From Fragum whitleyi (taxonomy: Eukaryota > Mollusca > Bivalvia > Cardiida > Cardiidae), in contig OX411551.1 in assembly GCA_948146395.1 (NCBI GenBank), forward strand, positions 48,440,854 to 48,504,853: a stretch of 64,000 nt of DNA, read 5' to 3'. Under the pieces are notes generated by a model. That model ran no database searches, was not told the DNA's origin, and was given only the letters and a program-made list of their open reading frames with translations. Numbering within the stretch: position 1 is the first letter of the stretch; each line of letters opens with the position of its first letter. Shown in pieces: positions 40,527 through 51,900 of this stretch. The position numbers were made by a program, and so were the translations under genes.

Positions 40527-41357
40527 ATGGATTTCAGACTCTATTTTATTTATCTTGTTGCTTTATATGGTGTATCAGTTGAAAGTTGTTACGTCACAAA
40601 TTACATTGAGCTAAATGAGATGGAGAGACTTCTCCAGTCGGAATATGTTGTGTACGGACAGACAGTCGAACATGTGGTAAGAGAACTAACATTCTATGGC
40701 AGGAAAGCCTACATCACAGATGCCGTACTTGATGTCCACTGTATTTTCAAAGGGCCGAATGATATCCCAGAAAGGATTACTATCTCTGGAATTTCTCCGC
40801 GCTACGGCTGCTCAGCAACCAATATAGGAGAACTGCTAAGCGTCAACACATCAGCGATCATTGGATTAAGAAAAAATTCAGCATCCACTTTCGCTATCGA
40901 TGAAGTCATGCCAAATCTCTCAGCCGGAGTGATACCATATAAACTATTTTTTGCTTCAATCGGAAACCTCTGTGGAATGCAGAACTGGAGATCACCAATC
41001 AATGCCAATGTTAGCAGGTGCCCTGTATGTGGAACAGCCAATTACGGCACAGATGTCCTTCAACATCCTGATATAAGTTCACTTCTGATGTGTGTGTATG
41101 TCAACCAGACCATAACAGACCCAACACAGTGCGATTACTATCTACCAGATGCATACGGCACAGTTGAGGCTCAAACCTGCATCCCATCCACATTCAGTCA
41201 GACCTGTGTGACCCTAGAATACAGAAATGCGAGCCTTGCTAATTGTGACTGTAACAGAAATAGTGATGGCTCAATATTCACAGATGGTGCTGATCAGACA
41301 GCTGTTAGTTCTATTTTGGTCTTTGCCCTTGCAATGCTCTGGACTGTAATGGCTTAA
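40527..41357 (+). CDS. Secreted, anchored Cys-rich protein, NTR/TIMP-like layout (276 aa), paralogue 2
   Basis: A complete intronless frame from the first ATG to TAA. The signal peptide (residues 1-20) ends GVSVES, placing Cys21 at the mature N terminus, as in paralogue 1. Blocks shared in order are EYVVYGQT (about 39-46), DAVLDVHCIFKG, ISGISPRYGCSATN, DEVMPNLSAG, NLCGMQNW, and NVSRCPVCGT with its sequon. The C-terminal half has further cysteines (CIPSTF, SQTC, NCDCN) and ends in a hydrophobic stretch (VSSILVFALAMLWTVMA), suggesting a GPI or membrane anchor. N-glycosylation sequons are frequent. The two genes are divergent, 5.3 kb apart. By layout a single-domain secreted NTR-like fold is likely; ligand or enzyme target is unknown. 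Not a recognised named gene. Confidence 0.87.
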   Translation: MDFRLYFIYLVALYGVSVESCYVTNYIELNEMERLLQSEYVVYGQTVEHVVRELTFYGRKAYITDAVLDVHCIFKGPNDIPERITISGISPRYGCSATNIGELLSVNTSAIIGLRKNSASTFAIDEVMPNLSAGVIPYKLFFASIGNLCGMQNWRSPINANVSRCPVCGTANYGTDVLQHPDISSLLMCVYVNQTITDPTQCDYYLPDAYGTVEAQTCIPSTFSQTCVTLEYRNASLANCDCNRNSDGSIFTDGADQTAVSSILVFALAMLWTVMA

Positions 41358-41465
41358 CATTAATTGACATGAAGATGACTCCTTGATGAATTGGGGGTAA
41401 TTGCCCGTTAAAACAGGTGTTTCATAATTCTTTTTGGAAAGTTGTTAATTTTTGTTAATCACGTC

Positions 41466-41473
41466 AAATAAAG
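41466..41473 (+). promoter_or_regulatory. Candidate polyadenylation signal for the 40527-41357 gene
   Basis: CAAATAAAG about 110 bp after the stop codon, followed by a T/G-rich stretch (TGTTTGTTTTC), the usual downstream context. Confidence 0.6.
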
Positions 41474-41479
41474 TGTTTG

Positions 41480-42746
41480 TTTTCATTTGCGTCATTAACT
41501 TCCAAAGATTGAAAAATAGCAGCTTTCAATCAAACTAGAGGCATGCAGCCTCTGACTCACTTCAAATGCCTGAACCGCCTGATAATGATTCAGAGAGAAT
41601 GATATGTTGAGTTTTTCAATTGTTTCTTTTTTTTGTAAAACAATAGAGACAAATCACAAACAAAATCTTTTCAACATTTTTTGATTTTCACCCAAAGAAT
41701 AATACTCGAAATCCATCTTAAGTTTCTGAGAAAAATGATTTTTATTTTTTCACAAGTAACTTGAATGGAAATGACCTCTTTCCGTCAAGATAATGTTGTC
41801 TATTTTCTAATAAAACCTTGTAACTACAGCTTGTATCGACAATGTTATCTTATGATAAAAAAATTTCAAGGCAGTCTGATAGAGGGTCATGTGAAGTTTG
41901 GTAGAAATCCTTAATTAAGTTTTTGAGAAAGTCATTTTTGACCATATATGGAAATTAGCCACGCCAATATAAGCAATGTTTTTTAGCCATTTTTTTATTG
42001 AAACTACCATGAAGTTTCTGAGGGGAAGGTGTTTTTAGGACAAAGTATAAGGACGGAAGCACAGCCCCATGTACCCTTTTTGGAAAATGGAGATATAAAT
42101 TGATTTACCAATCAAATCCCCTTTCAACCAGAGTGAAATTATGATTCAGTCCTTTCAGCCATTATTGACAAACATTTTCAATAACGAGGCTAAATCTCTT
42201 TAAGACAACCTACTATAGTTACAATGTTTATTTCGCTGAATATCAATCTGAGATTTTTTCACTGTTTAATGTACTAAACCAAATAATTTGTTGAAAAATG
42301 TAAGTGAAAAAAAACCTTCTTTTTATGTGACCTGTGTTTAATTTTGTTGTAATGGCCTCCTTGTCTTTTGACAAGATTATGTTTGCTGGCATAAAGCATA
42401 TCGTCTTTGTAATACCATAATCTCGTAACTGCAACTTTTATCAAGCTGTAGTTACAAAGGTTTTAGAATAACATCGACAATATCCTATGCTTCGTAACCA
42501 ATTAGAAGGACAATATTTTGGCAAATTTAAAAAAAGTAAAGGTGCTTCTTTTATTTATAATCCATTTTATTCATAAAAGTAATAATTTTGTGTTATAAAA
42601 TGACAAATTTACCCCTATAACAAATACAAAACCAAATATAAGAAATATGTCACAAAAATACAAGAACATGTTGGCAATTTGGAGCCAGCTCCAAAAGGCA
42701 ATAAAAAATACTTAATTATCAAAAATACTTATGTTATCAATCACAG
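41480..42746. other. Intergenic, nothing firm recognised
   Basis: AT-rich. 41760-42060 has HTE-monomer-like phrases on the minus strand but no head or end. No gene. Confidence 0.4.
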
Positions 42747-43012
42747 AACAAGGTGGCAAATTGTCACAAGATATGCCCATTTCGCTGCTAGATGTCCAAG
42801 TATAAAAGACAACAAAGGAAAATGACTTGAACTCAAAGCTAGCCTGTGTAATGGTTCTTGCGCACTGCACTCCATATTCATGAGAGGAACATAATTGCCT
42901 AATTTCAAGTCAATCAGACATAGTTATGCTAAGGACAAAGAAGTGGATGCTGCTGACCCCAAAAGGGATATCACGTCTTTCGACGGGTGTATTAGAAACA
43001 ATTGTACATTTA
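42747..43012 (-). mobile_element. HTE-2 element, single monomer
   Basis: On plus it reads CAAATTGTCACAAGATATGCCC at one end and CACGTCTTTCGACGGGTGTA at the other, the inverse of the HTE-2 ends. The monomer includes GGTTCTTGCGCACTGCACTC. Confidence 0.8.
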
Positions 43013-43029
43013 TCTAGGTTCTATCTTTT

Positions 43030-43475
43030 TGAGACATTAACACAATCCCTTACAACCCCCTGAAATGATTAATCTTAAAAAAAGTTTTGAAAACATTGAG
43101 TAAAATGAATAAAATTGCTTCCAACAAATTTTTACATTTCCCACAATTCTTTCCTGTTTAGAAAGACAAAAATTATAAATTCATTTTAAGACATTAACAC
43201 AATCCTTATAACCCTCTTATATGATTATCCTAGAAATAAATTTTGGAAACATTGTAGAAAATGAATAAAATTGCTTTTAAAAGAGTAATTTCATTCATTT
43301 CTCACAATTATTTAAGTGCATTATATTTTAGACATAATCACAACTAAACGAAACCCCCTTAAATGATTAACCTTTCAACATTTCCAGAAACATTGGGGAA
43401 AATAGATAAATTTGCATTTAACATGCAATTTTATTCACTTCCCACAATGCTTTCCAGAGACAAAGGCAAAATTCA
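43030..43475. repeat. Tandem array of about 150 bp units, no terminal hairpins
   Basis: Three units begin GACATTAACACAATCC or similar (43034, 43191, 43333). Each has CCCTTAAATGATTA-like, GAAACATT, GAATAAAATTGC and CCCACAATTCTTTCC-like blocks. No HTE head or end was found beside it. Confidence 0.7.
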
Positions 43476-43995
43476 CAAATAAAAATAAACTCAAGTTATT
43501 GTCTGCATCTTATTTCAACTATCAAAGTTTTGTTGTCTGGTTATGGATAATTTATTTCCTGGATGTCTGACTTTAACCTATCCAGTTCTTTAAAATTATT
43601 GGAAGAGGTTGCTTTTTGAAATGAAACTATCACATGTGAAGAAGATATTGAAGGAAAAGGAGTAGATACTTGTAATGATCTTTTTCTAAGTTTTGCAAAA
43701 TATTTAATCAATAATAAAATCACTTGGTTGTAAAATCCTAAAACTTTATAGAAAAGTTTTTTTTTTAATATCTTGCTGTAAAAGGAACATACTGAAATTC
43801 AGTATGGCAGCTTAGAAGAAAGAGCATGGTTTGGCACAAACTTCTCTGATTAAAGAGTCCAGGTGACAACTAGCTTATAAAATCAAGGAATCCAAGCTCA
43901 CAGTAAGGAGAATGCATTTTTATAAAGGGGACAATATTTTGGAAAAGAAGAAATTGCTATTTAAAAGCTATTTCCTTTTTTCCACAACTTGCCCT

Positions 43996-44017
43996 GCCCC
44001 CCCCCCCCCCCCCCCTT
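43996..44017. repeat. Long C tract
   Basis: Over 20 consecutive C bases, flanked by CCCTG and TTTTCCC. It can form an i-motif, or a G-quadruplex on the opposite strand, and is prone to sequencing error. Confidence 0.7.
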
Positions 44018-44564
44018 TTCCCTCCATAAAAAAATCCTTTAAAGATCTAAAATGAAACTATCCAGTTCATATTTTTTTTTGAAATGATTTCAAACAATCA
44101 AAGGATTCCATTTGACTCCTAATTTCCAAAATAAAGGGGTAAGAAAAAAAAAATACTGAGTCTAGGACTCCCATACTCTCCCCGTGATGAAATGCTGAAT
44201 ACAGAACTAGCAACTGAAATTCAATGAAGTTTGGCATTTCATAGGGAAAAGATTAAAATGTGACTCATCATGCAAAAAGGGGCCATCTAGGTTGTGTAGA
44301 AAGCGTTTACCCTAGTCAGACTGCCCAAACTGATACTTTTCCCACTTAATTGTTTTCCTGAATCTAGAAAGATCAAACTAACCAATCTCTTTTTCAAATA
44401 TATATTTCACTGAGTTCCAAGATGGTTCCTATTTCCATGATGGGTCACAGATGGTTTGAGGGCTTAAGATTTTTAACTCTGCTTAGTTCCTTTTGTAAGG
44501 AACAAGGTAGAGCTAGAACCCTTGGCTTGCAAAGATGTTTGGTATGGTGTTTTATGCTTATTTT

Positions 44565-44880
44565 ACCTACCATATTTCCTCTAATAATAGCACCCTCCCT
44601 AATAGTAGCACTCCTACATTTTTTACTATGAAAACCCAATTCAATTGCCTCAATTTTAGGAACTTTTCGAGACTTCTTCTCTAATTTGAGATGAATTTCC
44701 TCTAAACAATCATTGAAATGATTGTTTAGAGGAAATTTACCTCAAAGAAAGGAAAATGGCCTAAAAGACATCAATTTTAAATCAAAAATGCATACTAAAT
44801 ATAAGCTCCCTGACCATGTAATGTATACCTCCTGGGAGCTTTCACTAGGAGAAATAAGGTATCTTTAATTTGAAATATCA
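44565..44880 (+). mobile_element. MITE-H, full copy
   Basis: Termini ACCATATTTCCTCTAATAATAG and TTTCACTAGGAGAAATAAGGTA, inverted relative to each other. The central palindrome is TTTCCTCTAAACAATCAT-TGAA-ATGATTGTTTAGAGGAAA. Confidence 0.8.
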
Positions 44881-45007
44881 TACCCAAAATCTTATTCACA
44901 AGATTCCTATATATCATCAGCATTAGGCTGGGGCTCTGAAATTTCCATATGATTAGAGACGCAGCTGTGAGTCAAATATTATAATTGATCATCTATACTA
45001 AAAAGCA

Positions 45008-45125
45008 ATGTGTTCAGAATGACATAACGGTGCAAACTGTTCGCAAATCATACCTTGCTTTGTATGCAAGTCCAATTGCAAAGTGGTGTATTATTTGCAA
45101 ATAGGTCGCATCATTTTGTCACCCT
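45008..45125. mobile_element. MITE-G copy
   Basis: AGAATGACATAACGGTGCAAACTG and the inverse GGTCGCATCATTTTGTCACCC, with a centre ACCTTGCTTTGTATGC. It pairs with the copy at 25325-25432. Confidence 0.65.
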
Positions 45126-45602
45126 TAACACAGGGCAGGCCTTTATAACAACAGAATATAAAATTACATTCTTGCCCCGTGTTAAGTTGTTTTCTTGAAT
45201 ATAGTGGAAGAAGAGGAAACTTTGTTAAAAGCAGTTTCTCCTTTTCCCACAGAATTTTTTATCGCAAAGGATGGTTTCATTTCAAATAACATCCCCATTT
45301 CATTATTATCTGCGTATCCTATCAAGTTGAAGCTGTCTTAAGTTACAAAAACTCAGAAAGGATTGACCTCAATTTTACAAATTTAACAACATTATTAAAT
45401 TTTTGATATCTGGTAGATCTAGTTCAGATTTCTTTCGGCTGAATGTAAAATTTATTTGCAACAACTTTTCCTCTTTTACAAAAAAATATTCCTCAGCTTT
45501 TTATTTCTTTCTTTCTTTTCAGATGGAACTTTATATAGCAAAAAAAAAGAAATCATACCCCCTGATCAATTATATCTTGACTAGAAATTGAATCAATTCA
45601 AT
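45126..45602. other. Intergenic or SH3YL1 3' UTR, nothing firm
   Basis: AT-rich. TTTATT at 45500-45505 (AATAAA on minus) could be the polyadenylation signal of SH3YL1, 350 bp beyond its stop. No repeat recognised. Confidence 0.35.
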
Positions 45603-45824
45603 TAACCCTTGTCACATAAATTAAAAGATCATGGCACAAATGAGTTATAAAATCCAAATGCTGAGTATTTAAACATCTTAACAATAATTAATTTCTTTTA
45701 ATTTCTGATTTTAACAAGAATAAGGGATTAATGACTAGGATCAGACTGCACATATGTGCAGGCTGATCTTTGTCAATACCTTTCCAAAGCAGGAGAATTC
45801 CAGGTTCAGCATGACAAGGGTTAA
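45603..45824. mobile_element. MITE-K copy in the SH3YL1 3' flank
   Basis: TTAACCCTTGTCAC at the left and CAGCATGACAAGGGTTAA at the right, with the AGACTGCACATATGTGCAGGCT hairpin. It starts 29 bp after the SH3YL1 stop codon, so it probably forms part of the 3' UTR. Confidence 0.75.
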
Positions 45825-45852
45825 AATTTCTTGTTTCATTTGTCTTAACAAA

Positions 45853-45965
45853 TCATTTAGGTAATTTAACATAGTTAGCAGGAAATATCCCAGTCTTTCC
45901 ATGACAATGTCCTTCCCACCAGTCATCTTGTGTTTCTGTCCGTGTGAGCACCAGGATTTCATCAC
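45853..45965 (-). CDS. SH3YL1: SH3YL1 exon 8, second half of SH3 and stop (113 nt)
   Basis: Acceptor TTTATCACAG. Reads DEILVLTRTETQDDWWEG, HCHGKTGIFPANYVKLPK and TGA. DWWEG and FPANYV are SH3 ligand-pocket hallmarks. An HTE-1 element starts 20 bp upstream of the exon. Confidence 0.95.
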
Positions 45966-48900
45966 CTGTGATAAAATAGAATTTAACAAGATGTGTTTGT
46001 GAAACATGAATGCCCCCAAAACAGCAATTTTTTAGAAATTTGACCTTGGCAGATGACCTTGACCTCGCCAAATGACCTTGACCTTAGAACCAGCAGATGT
46101 GTATCATTGAGATCTATCATTATACAAGATATGAACATTGTATCTTGAATAACCTTGAAATTATTGGCAATGTTATGTTTTTTGGTTAATTTTTGAAGAC
46201 AGACAGACGGACAACAGTAAAACAATATGCCCCTGATATTTTGATGCAAGGAGATTAAAATAACTTGAATAAATAAGGATGTTAAGTGCTTGCTGCAGAT
46301 TCTTGATACTATCAGATTTGAGCTAAATCAAATACCAATAGGGTTATTATCATTAAACTGTATGTAACCTTGATACTTTGTTTCTGAGAAACTATCCAGA
46401 GGCTTTTATCCAAGCCTTTATTAAACATCATTTAATTGGTTTCCTTTAGAATGTAATTTACAGAAAAATAGGATTTTTGGTCATATTGTGTATATAGAGG
46501 ATATTGAATGAGTGGTCATTGAATACGATATATATTGAAATAAGGCTGGGCTGAGTTTTTATCTGTTTATGACCCAAATTTTTGCAAAAATCGTCAAAAT
46601 TCTTAAAATTCAACATTTAAATTTGCCGCGTAACTTATGACTGACGCCACAATATATACATTATTACTTCATTTTTGCAGTTCCTAAATAAAGTTGCTAT
46701 TTGCCCCAAGCTCATTTGCACAGTTATTCCATTAGTGTAATAACACCCGTGTAATATAAAAAATATGAAACATTGTTATTTCACTCCTTGGATGTAGGTC
46801 ATATTATAATAGATTATCTACAACAAAAGGGAGTTTAATACAGAGGAATCCGCTTATTAGCAACTCCTATTTGTCAGAGGAAAAGTTGCTATTAAGCGGA
46901 TGTTTCTATTATCCGATACCTCATTTAATTTAGTATTAAACTTCCGGAAATGCACGAGCATGTCGTCGCTTGAATCGGTGGGGATTCATTCATGTACGTT
47001 TGATCAGTCCCGTTCGATTGATGAAAAAAAAAGAGTTAAATTGAAAATTTGAAAAGTCTTAAGTTTATACTCCTGACTTCCAATTGCTTCTAAAGTCGCA
47101 GATTGATACAAATTAAACGTCGGCCACTGAGGGCCGCGAACGGGATAAGCCAAATTAAATTCAATTACCTTTTAAAGACTATCCATTAGATGGTTATTTC
47201 CTCAATTTATGTGATTTAATTACACTGGCGAGTAAACACGAGAGAAAAGTGTGTCACTTGGAAAACTCACACAACCTCGACCAGGCCAGGTGATCGGCGG
47301 TCCCTTTGAAGTTGGGTCATTCCTTGAGAAATTTACAGCGTGAGGTCATATTAAAGCTGGGTTTGAAAAGAATCTTTACTGCTCGGATATTTCGATTAGG
47401 ATAATAATTTCTGATCTGAAGTAAGTAATTTTCGTTTTCAAATAATTTCGATACGTTTTTTTTCTATCGCGTATTTACAGAAAACTCTATTTCAATTTCA
47501 GTAGGGTACGCATGTTTTCTGCGAAATTGAAGCTTTGAGAAAACGATCTCATCCTTTGACAGGGATTTAAAAAAAATGATAAAACAAATCCGGAAGGGGG
47601 CCGCATTTGAACGATCGTGAATCATTAAAAAGCCAAGCGGGATCGTCGTACACTCGAAGAATCTTAAGCAAAGCATTCATTCAAGACTTAAATTAACTCT
47701 TACACGAGCAAACAGCGATTATGAATCGGGAAAAGGTGCGATCTACAACTTGATGCTCTATGTGTACTTTACGAATTGCGGCATCACCTGTCAAATAAAA
47801 GACAAAACTTGTGAATTTGATAATTTGTCCCCGTGTAACCTCCCGATTGTTTCCAATATCCGATTAAATAGGGTCCTGGTGCAAATAATTTGTTTCCATT
47901 ATCTGGGAGTTTCTATTATCAGAGTTCCGATTATCCGACAAATTTTACTAAGGCTAAAGAAGAAATGGTTTTGTGCTAGAGGAAAAGTTGCTAATATCCG
48001 AAAATCCCGATTATCCGAGTTGCTAATAAAGGGATTCTACTGTACCGATATATAACAAATGAGTAAATTTGTTACAGAAGTTGCCTTTCTTGTAATTATC
48101 ATTTAATGTGATTGTCAGATGACTTTGAGAATCAATGATAAGCATTAATCCTACAATAAAATGCCTTACCATGACACACCTTTGTACTAGGTATTTACCT
48201 TAAACATTATTGCTTTTCATAAAATATGTTTGGTTGGCAGATTACGTTTTGGATGCATAGATAGAATGCAAAAAGAGATAGACACCATTGGCACATTTTC
48301 CCCATGATCTCATCAATGCAGGAGCAAAAGAAACAAGAGATGTTTGTAAGAGCAGGTCAATGGCATATTCTTATTCAATTAACATAGGGCAGTAACTCAA
48401 AAGATGACATCACATGATGTAACATTTCTTGTGCACTGCACCTCTCCTCAATAAGATCTATTTACATGATTCTGGATTGCATATTTTTTGAGATATGCTT
48501 CAGACAAAAATCAACTTATAAATTTAACAAAAGGCATTTACTCAAAAAAATATGATTAGTAGAAAAATGGTTCTTGTGCACTGCCCTTCTCATCGATAAG
48601 ATCTGTCAACCTCTGATGTTTCATGATTCTAGCTTGCATACTTTTTGAGGTATGCTCTAAACAAAAATCAAGTCATAAATATAACAAAGGGAATAACTCA
48701 AAAAATATGATGAGTAAGGTTATGGTTCTTGTGCTCTGCACTTCTGCTCAACAAGATCTATCCACCCCTTAAGTTTCATGATTGAATTATGCTCCAGACA
48801 AAAAAAAGTCTATGGATGGACCATCCAACTGACTGACAAGCAAAAAGCATTATACACCTCCTTCTTGGAAAGGGGGCTTAAAAAGATTTTAACAAAATAA

Positions 48901-51900
48901 ACCTTTTTTAAAAGTCAAGTCACATGGTATCTGAGCCTCATAGGAATACACAGCTGTTACCCGTAACTCCCAGGAATCATTGGAGTCTGTGGACTTTATA
49001 CTGATACCTGTAATAAAGAAAAAACACGCAGTTAATCTTGCTGAAATGTCCATGTCTAGAAAGAGACCATTTTTATTAAGTGACCCTTTTTTAAATTCCT
49101 TTCTTTTGATAATTTTTTTTTAAAAAAATAGATTATTGTAAAAAATAAGAGGACCATGATGTTCCTAGGTCGCTCACCTGAGTCTCTTTCACCCCTTTAA
49201 CATCACATAAATTAAATAGGCAGATGTCAAAAAGAAGATAATTTCTACATAGGATCATGATCAATACCACAGAATATTTTCAGCCAAGAGCAAGAAGGAT
49301 GTGCCTTTTAGCTCTTTGATTCTATGTAAAAAGGGATGCACACATCATGCTCAGACGAGCTAAAAGGGATGCCACAGGGTGGAGCCAAAATATGACCCTA
49401 GGGTCTTGATATGAATAGACTTGGTAGGGGGCCCACTGGATGATGCTACATACCAAATATGAAAGCTCTGTGCCCTCTAGTTTCAGATTTCTAAAGATTT
49501 TTGCTCTTTGATTCTATGTAAAAAAAAGTGGCCCCCAGGTGGAGCCCAAATATGACCCCAGGGTCTTGATATGAACAATCTTGACAGAGGTCCACTAGAT
49601 GATGCTACTTACAAAATATGAAAGCTGTCCCCCTTCTGGTTTCAGAGTAGAAGATTTTTGAAGATTCATGCTCTTTGAGCCCAAATATGACCCCAGAGTC
49701 TTGATATGAACAAACTTGGTAGGGGTCCACTAGATCATGCTTCATACCAAATATGAAAGCTGTTTTTTTTAACCTTTGTGCTCAGAAGAGCTAAAAGGGA
49801 TGTGCCCGGGCAAAGCCCAAATTTGACCCCAGGGTCTTGATATGTACAAACTTGGTAGGCCCACTAGATGATGCTACATACCAAATATGAAAGCTGTCTG
49901 CCTTCTTATTTCAGCGAAGAAGATTTTTAAAGATTCATGCTCTTTGAGCCCAAATATGACCCCAGAGTCTTGATATGAACAAACTTGGTAGGGGTCCACT
50001 AGATCATGCTTCATACCAAATATGAAAGCTGTCCCCCTTCTGGTTTCAGAGAAGAAGATTTTTGAAGATTTTCCTATTTTTACCTTTTCGTTAAAGGTAA
50101 AGGGAAAGTTAAGGGTGGATTTCATTTATTTGAACAACTTTGGTAGAGCTTGACCAAAGGAACATTCCTGCCAAGTATCAGCAAGATTGGCCCACTTGTT
50201 TAGGAGGAGAAGATGTTTAAAGAAATTGTGGACGACGGACGCCGCATGACTGACAACGGACATTGTACGATCACAATAGCTCACCTTGAGCACTTCATGC
50301 TCAGGTGAGCTAAAAAGTGAAAATGAGTTCTATGTTGTTAAAGCTCATTAGAATTGTCTCAGTGAAACAATTATTTTGAGTTTCAACAATATGGGATTAT
50401 GAAGTAATTCACAGTTACATACATTTTCACTTGAAATATTCACTCAATTTGTATACAAAACATGTTCTCAGGGACCATTCTTTTTAAAGACCCCTTTTTG
50501 GTTTTTTTCATTGCTTTGGGTCATTCATTCTTTCTCTGAAAAAATCTTACAATGTTTGAACTGGAAAAAGTTACTCTTTGGAATTTATATATAAGTGTGC
50601 CCTTCTATGTTCCCATTTTTTTAAATGGCAAATCTCTACAAGTTGAAGAACCACATTGACTTTTTTCTTCTGTTCTCTCAATATTCTCGTGAACTTTTAC
50701 ACCGCTTTCATCATTCTTTCAGTTATATTTCTGTGGCTGGAGCACCTAACAATGGATTCCTGGTATTCCTCTCACCAGTACTTCCATCACATCCTTTCCT
50801 ATCGTCAAGCTGCTTTCTCACATATGTCTACAATTATCAACTAATTGGTCAAAGACAAAAAGTCAGAGAGGATGACTGCGCCCATCCAAGACCAATCCGG
50901 GACTACTAGATGACAGTCCGACTCGCTACCAACTGCACTATGATGGTGGCTTGAAATTCAAAGAAGCTGCAGATTACAATGAAAGGTGGGTGTATTCTTA
51001 GTTAACCCATTGTCATGCTGAATAAAAAATGTTGGCAAAATTGCAACAAAATCAAAGTGCTCAAAGCACTGGATGCATTAAATGCGAGTAGCTTTTATTT
51101 TATATAATCAAATTTTTAAACTATCATATTTCAGAAAAGGAAAAACAGGTGGTGGTACAGACAAAGATCAGACTGCACATATGTGCTGGCTGATGTTTTT
51201 CTATAGCTCCTGTCAAGGGAGGAATATTCCGGGATCAGCATGTCAAGGGTTAAGGTGGAAAACTGTCACAAGATAAGCCGTTGCACTGCTTGATGTCTAA
51301 GCATGACAAATAACAAATGGATATAACTCAAAAATTATTCTAGGTTGAGTAATGGTTCCTGTGCACTACACTCCATATTCATGAGGAACATAACTGCCAA
51401 GATTCAAGTCAATCGGACATAAGGTGATAAGTTACACTTTGGATAAAGAGGTAGACATTGCCAGCCTACTTGAAACCTGGATGCAAGGGGTGACCATATA
51501 ATTCATCCTGTCTTTCGAAGGGTGTAAAGAGGGGTCAGTGCAACACTACAATTATCGATGGCTCAGCACGAGACAGTTGTAACTGCCTATATGTTTATAG
51601 GCAGTTACAACTATTTTGTGCTGAGCCATCGTATTGTAAGTGCCTATATATTCATAGGCACTTACAATAGTGTTGCAATGACCCCTCGGTCTAACAAAAA
51701 TGCTTTTGTGCAAACTATCTTTTGTAAAAGAAGAAATTGGTTTACCGACAATATCTTCATTGAACCAAGAACTGATACAGGTAAAAAAACATAAGTTTAA
51801 ATAAACTGAATTTACCTGACATTGATCTTGGCCTGGACTGGTTACTACTGGTCAAACTATTTGTTGACCTTTTGACCACTGGTGGTGATGGCTTTGTGTA

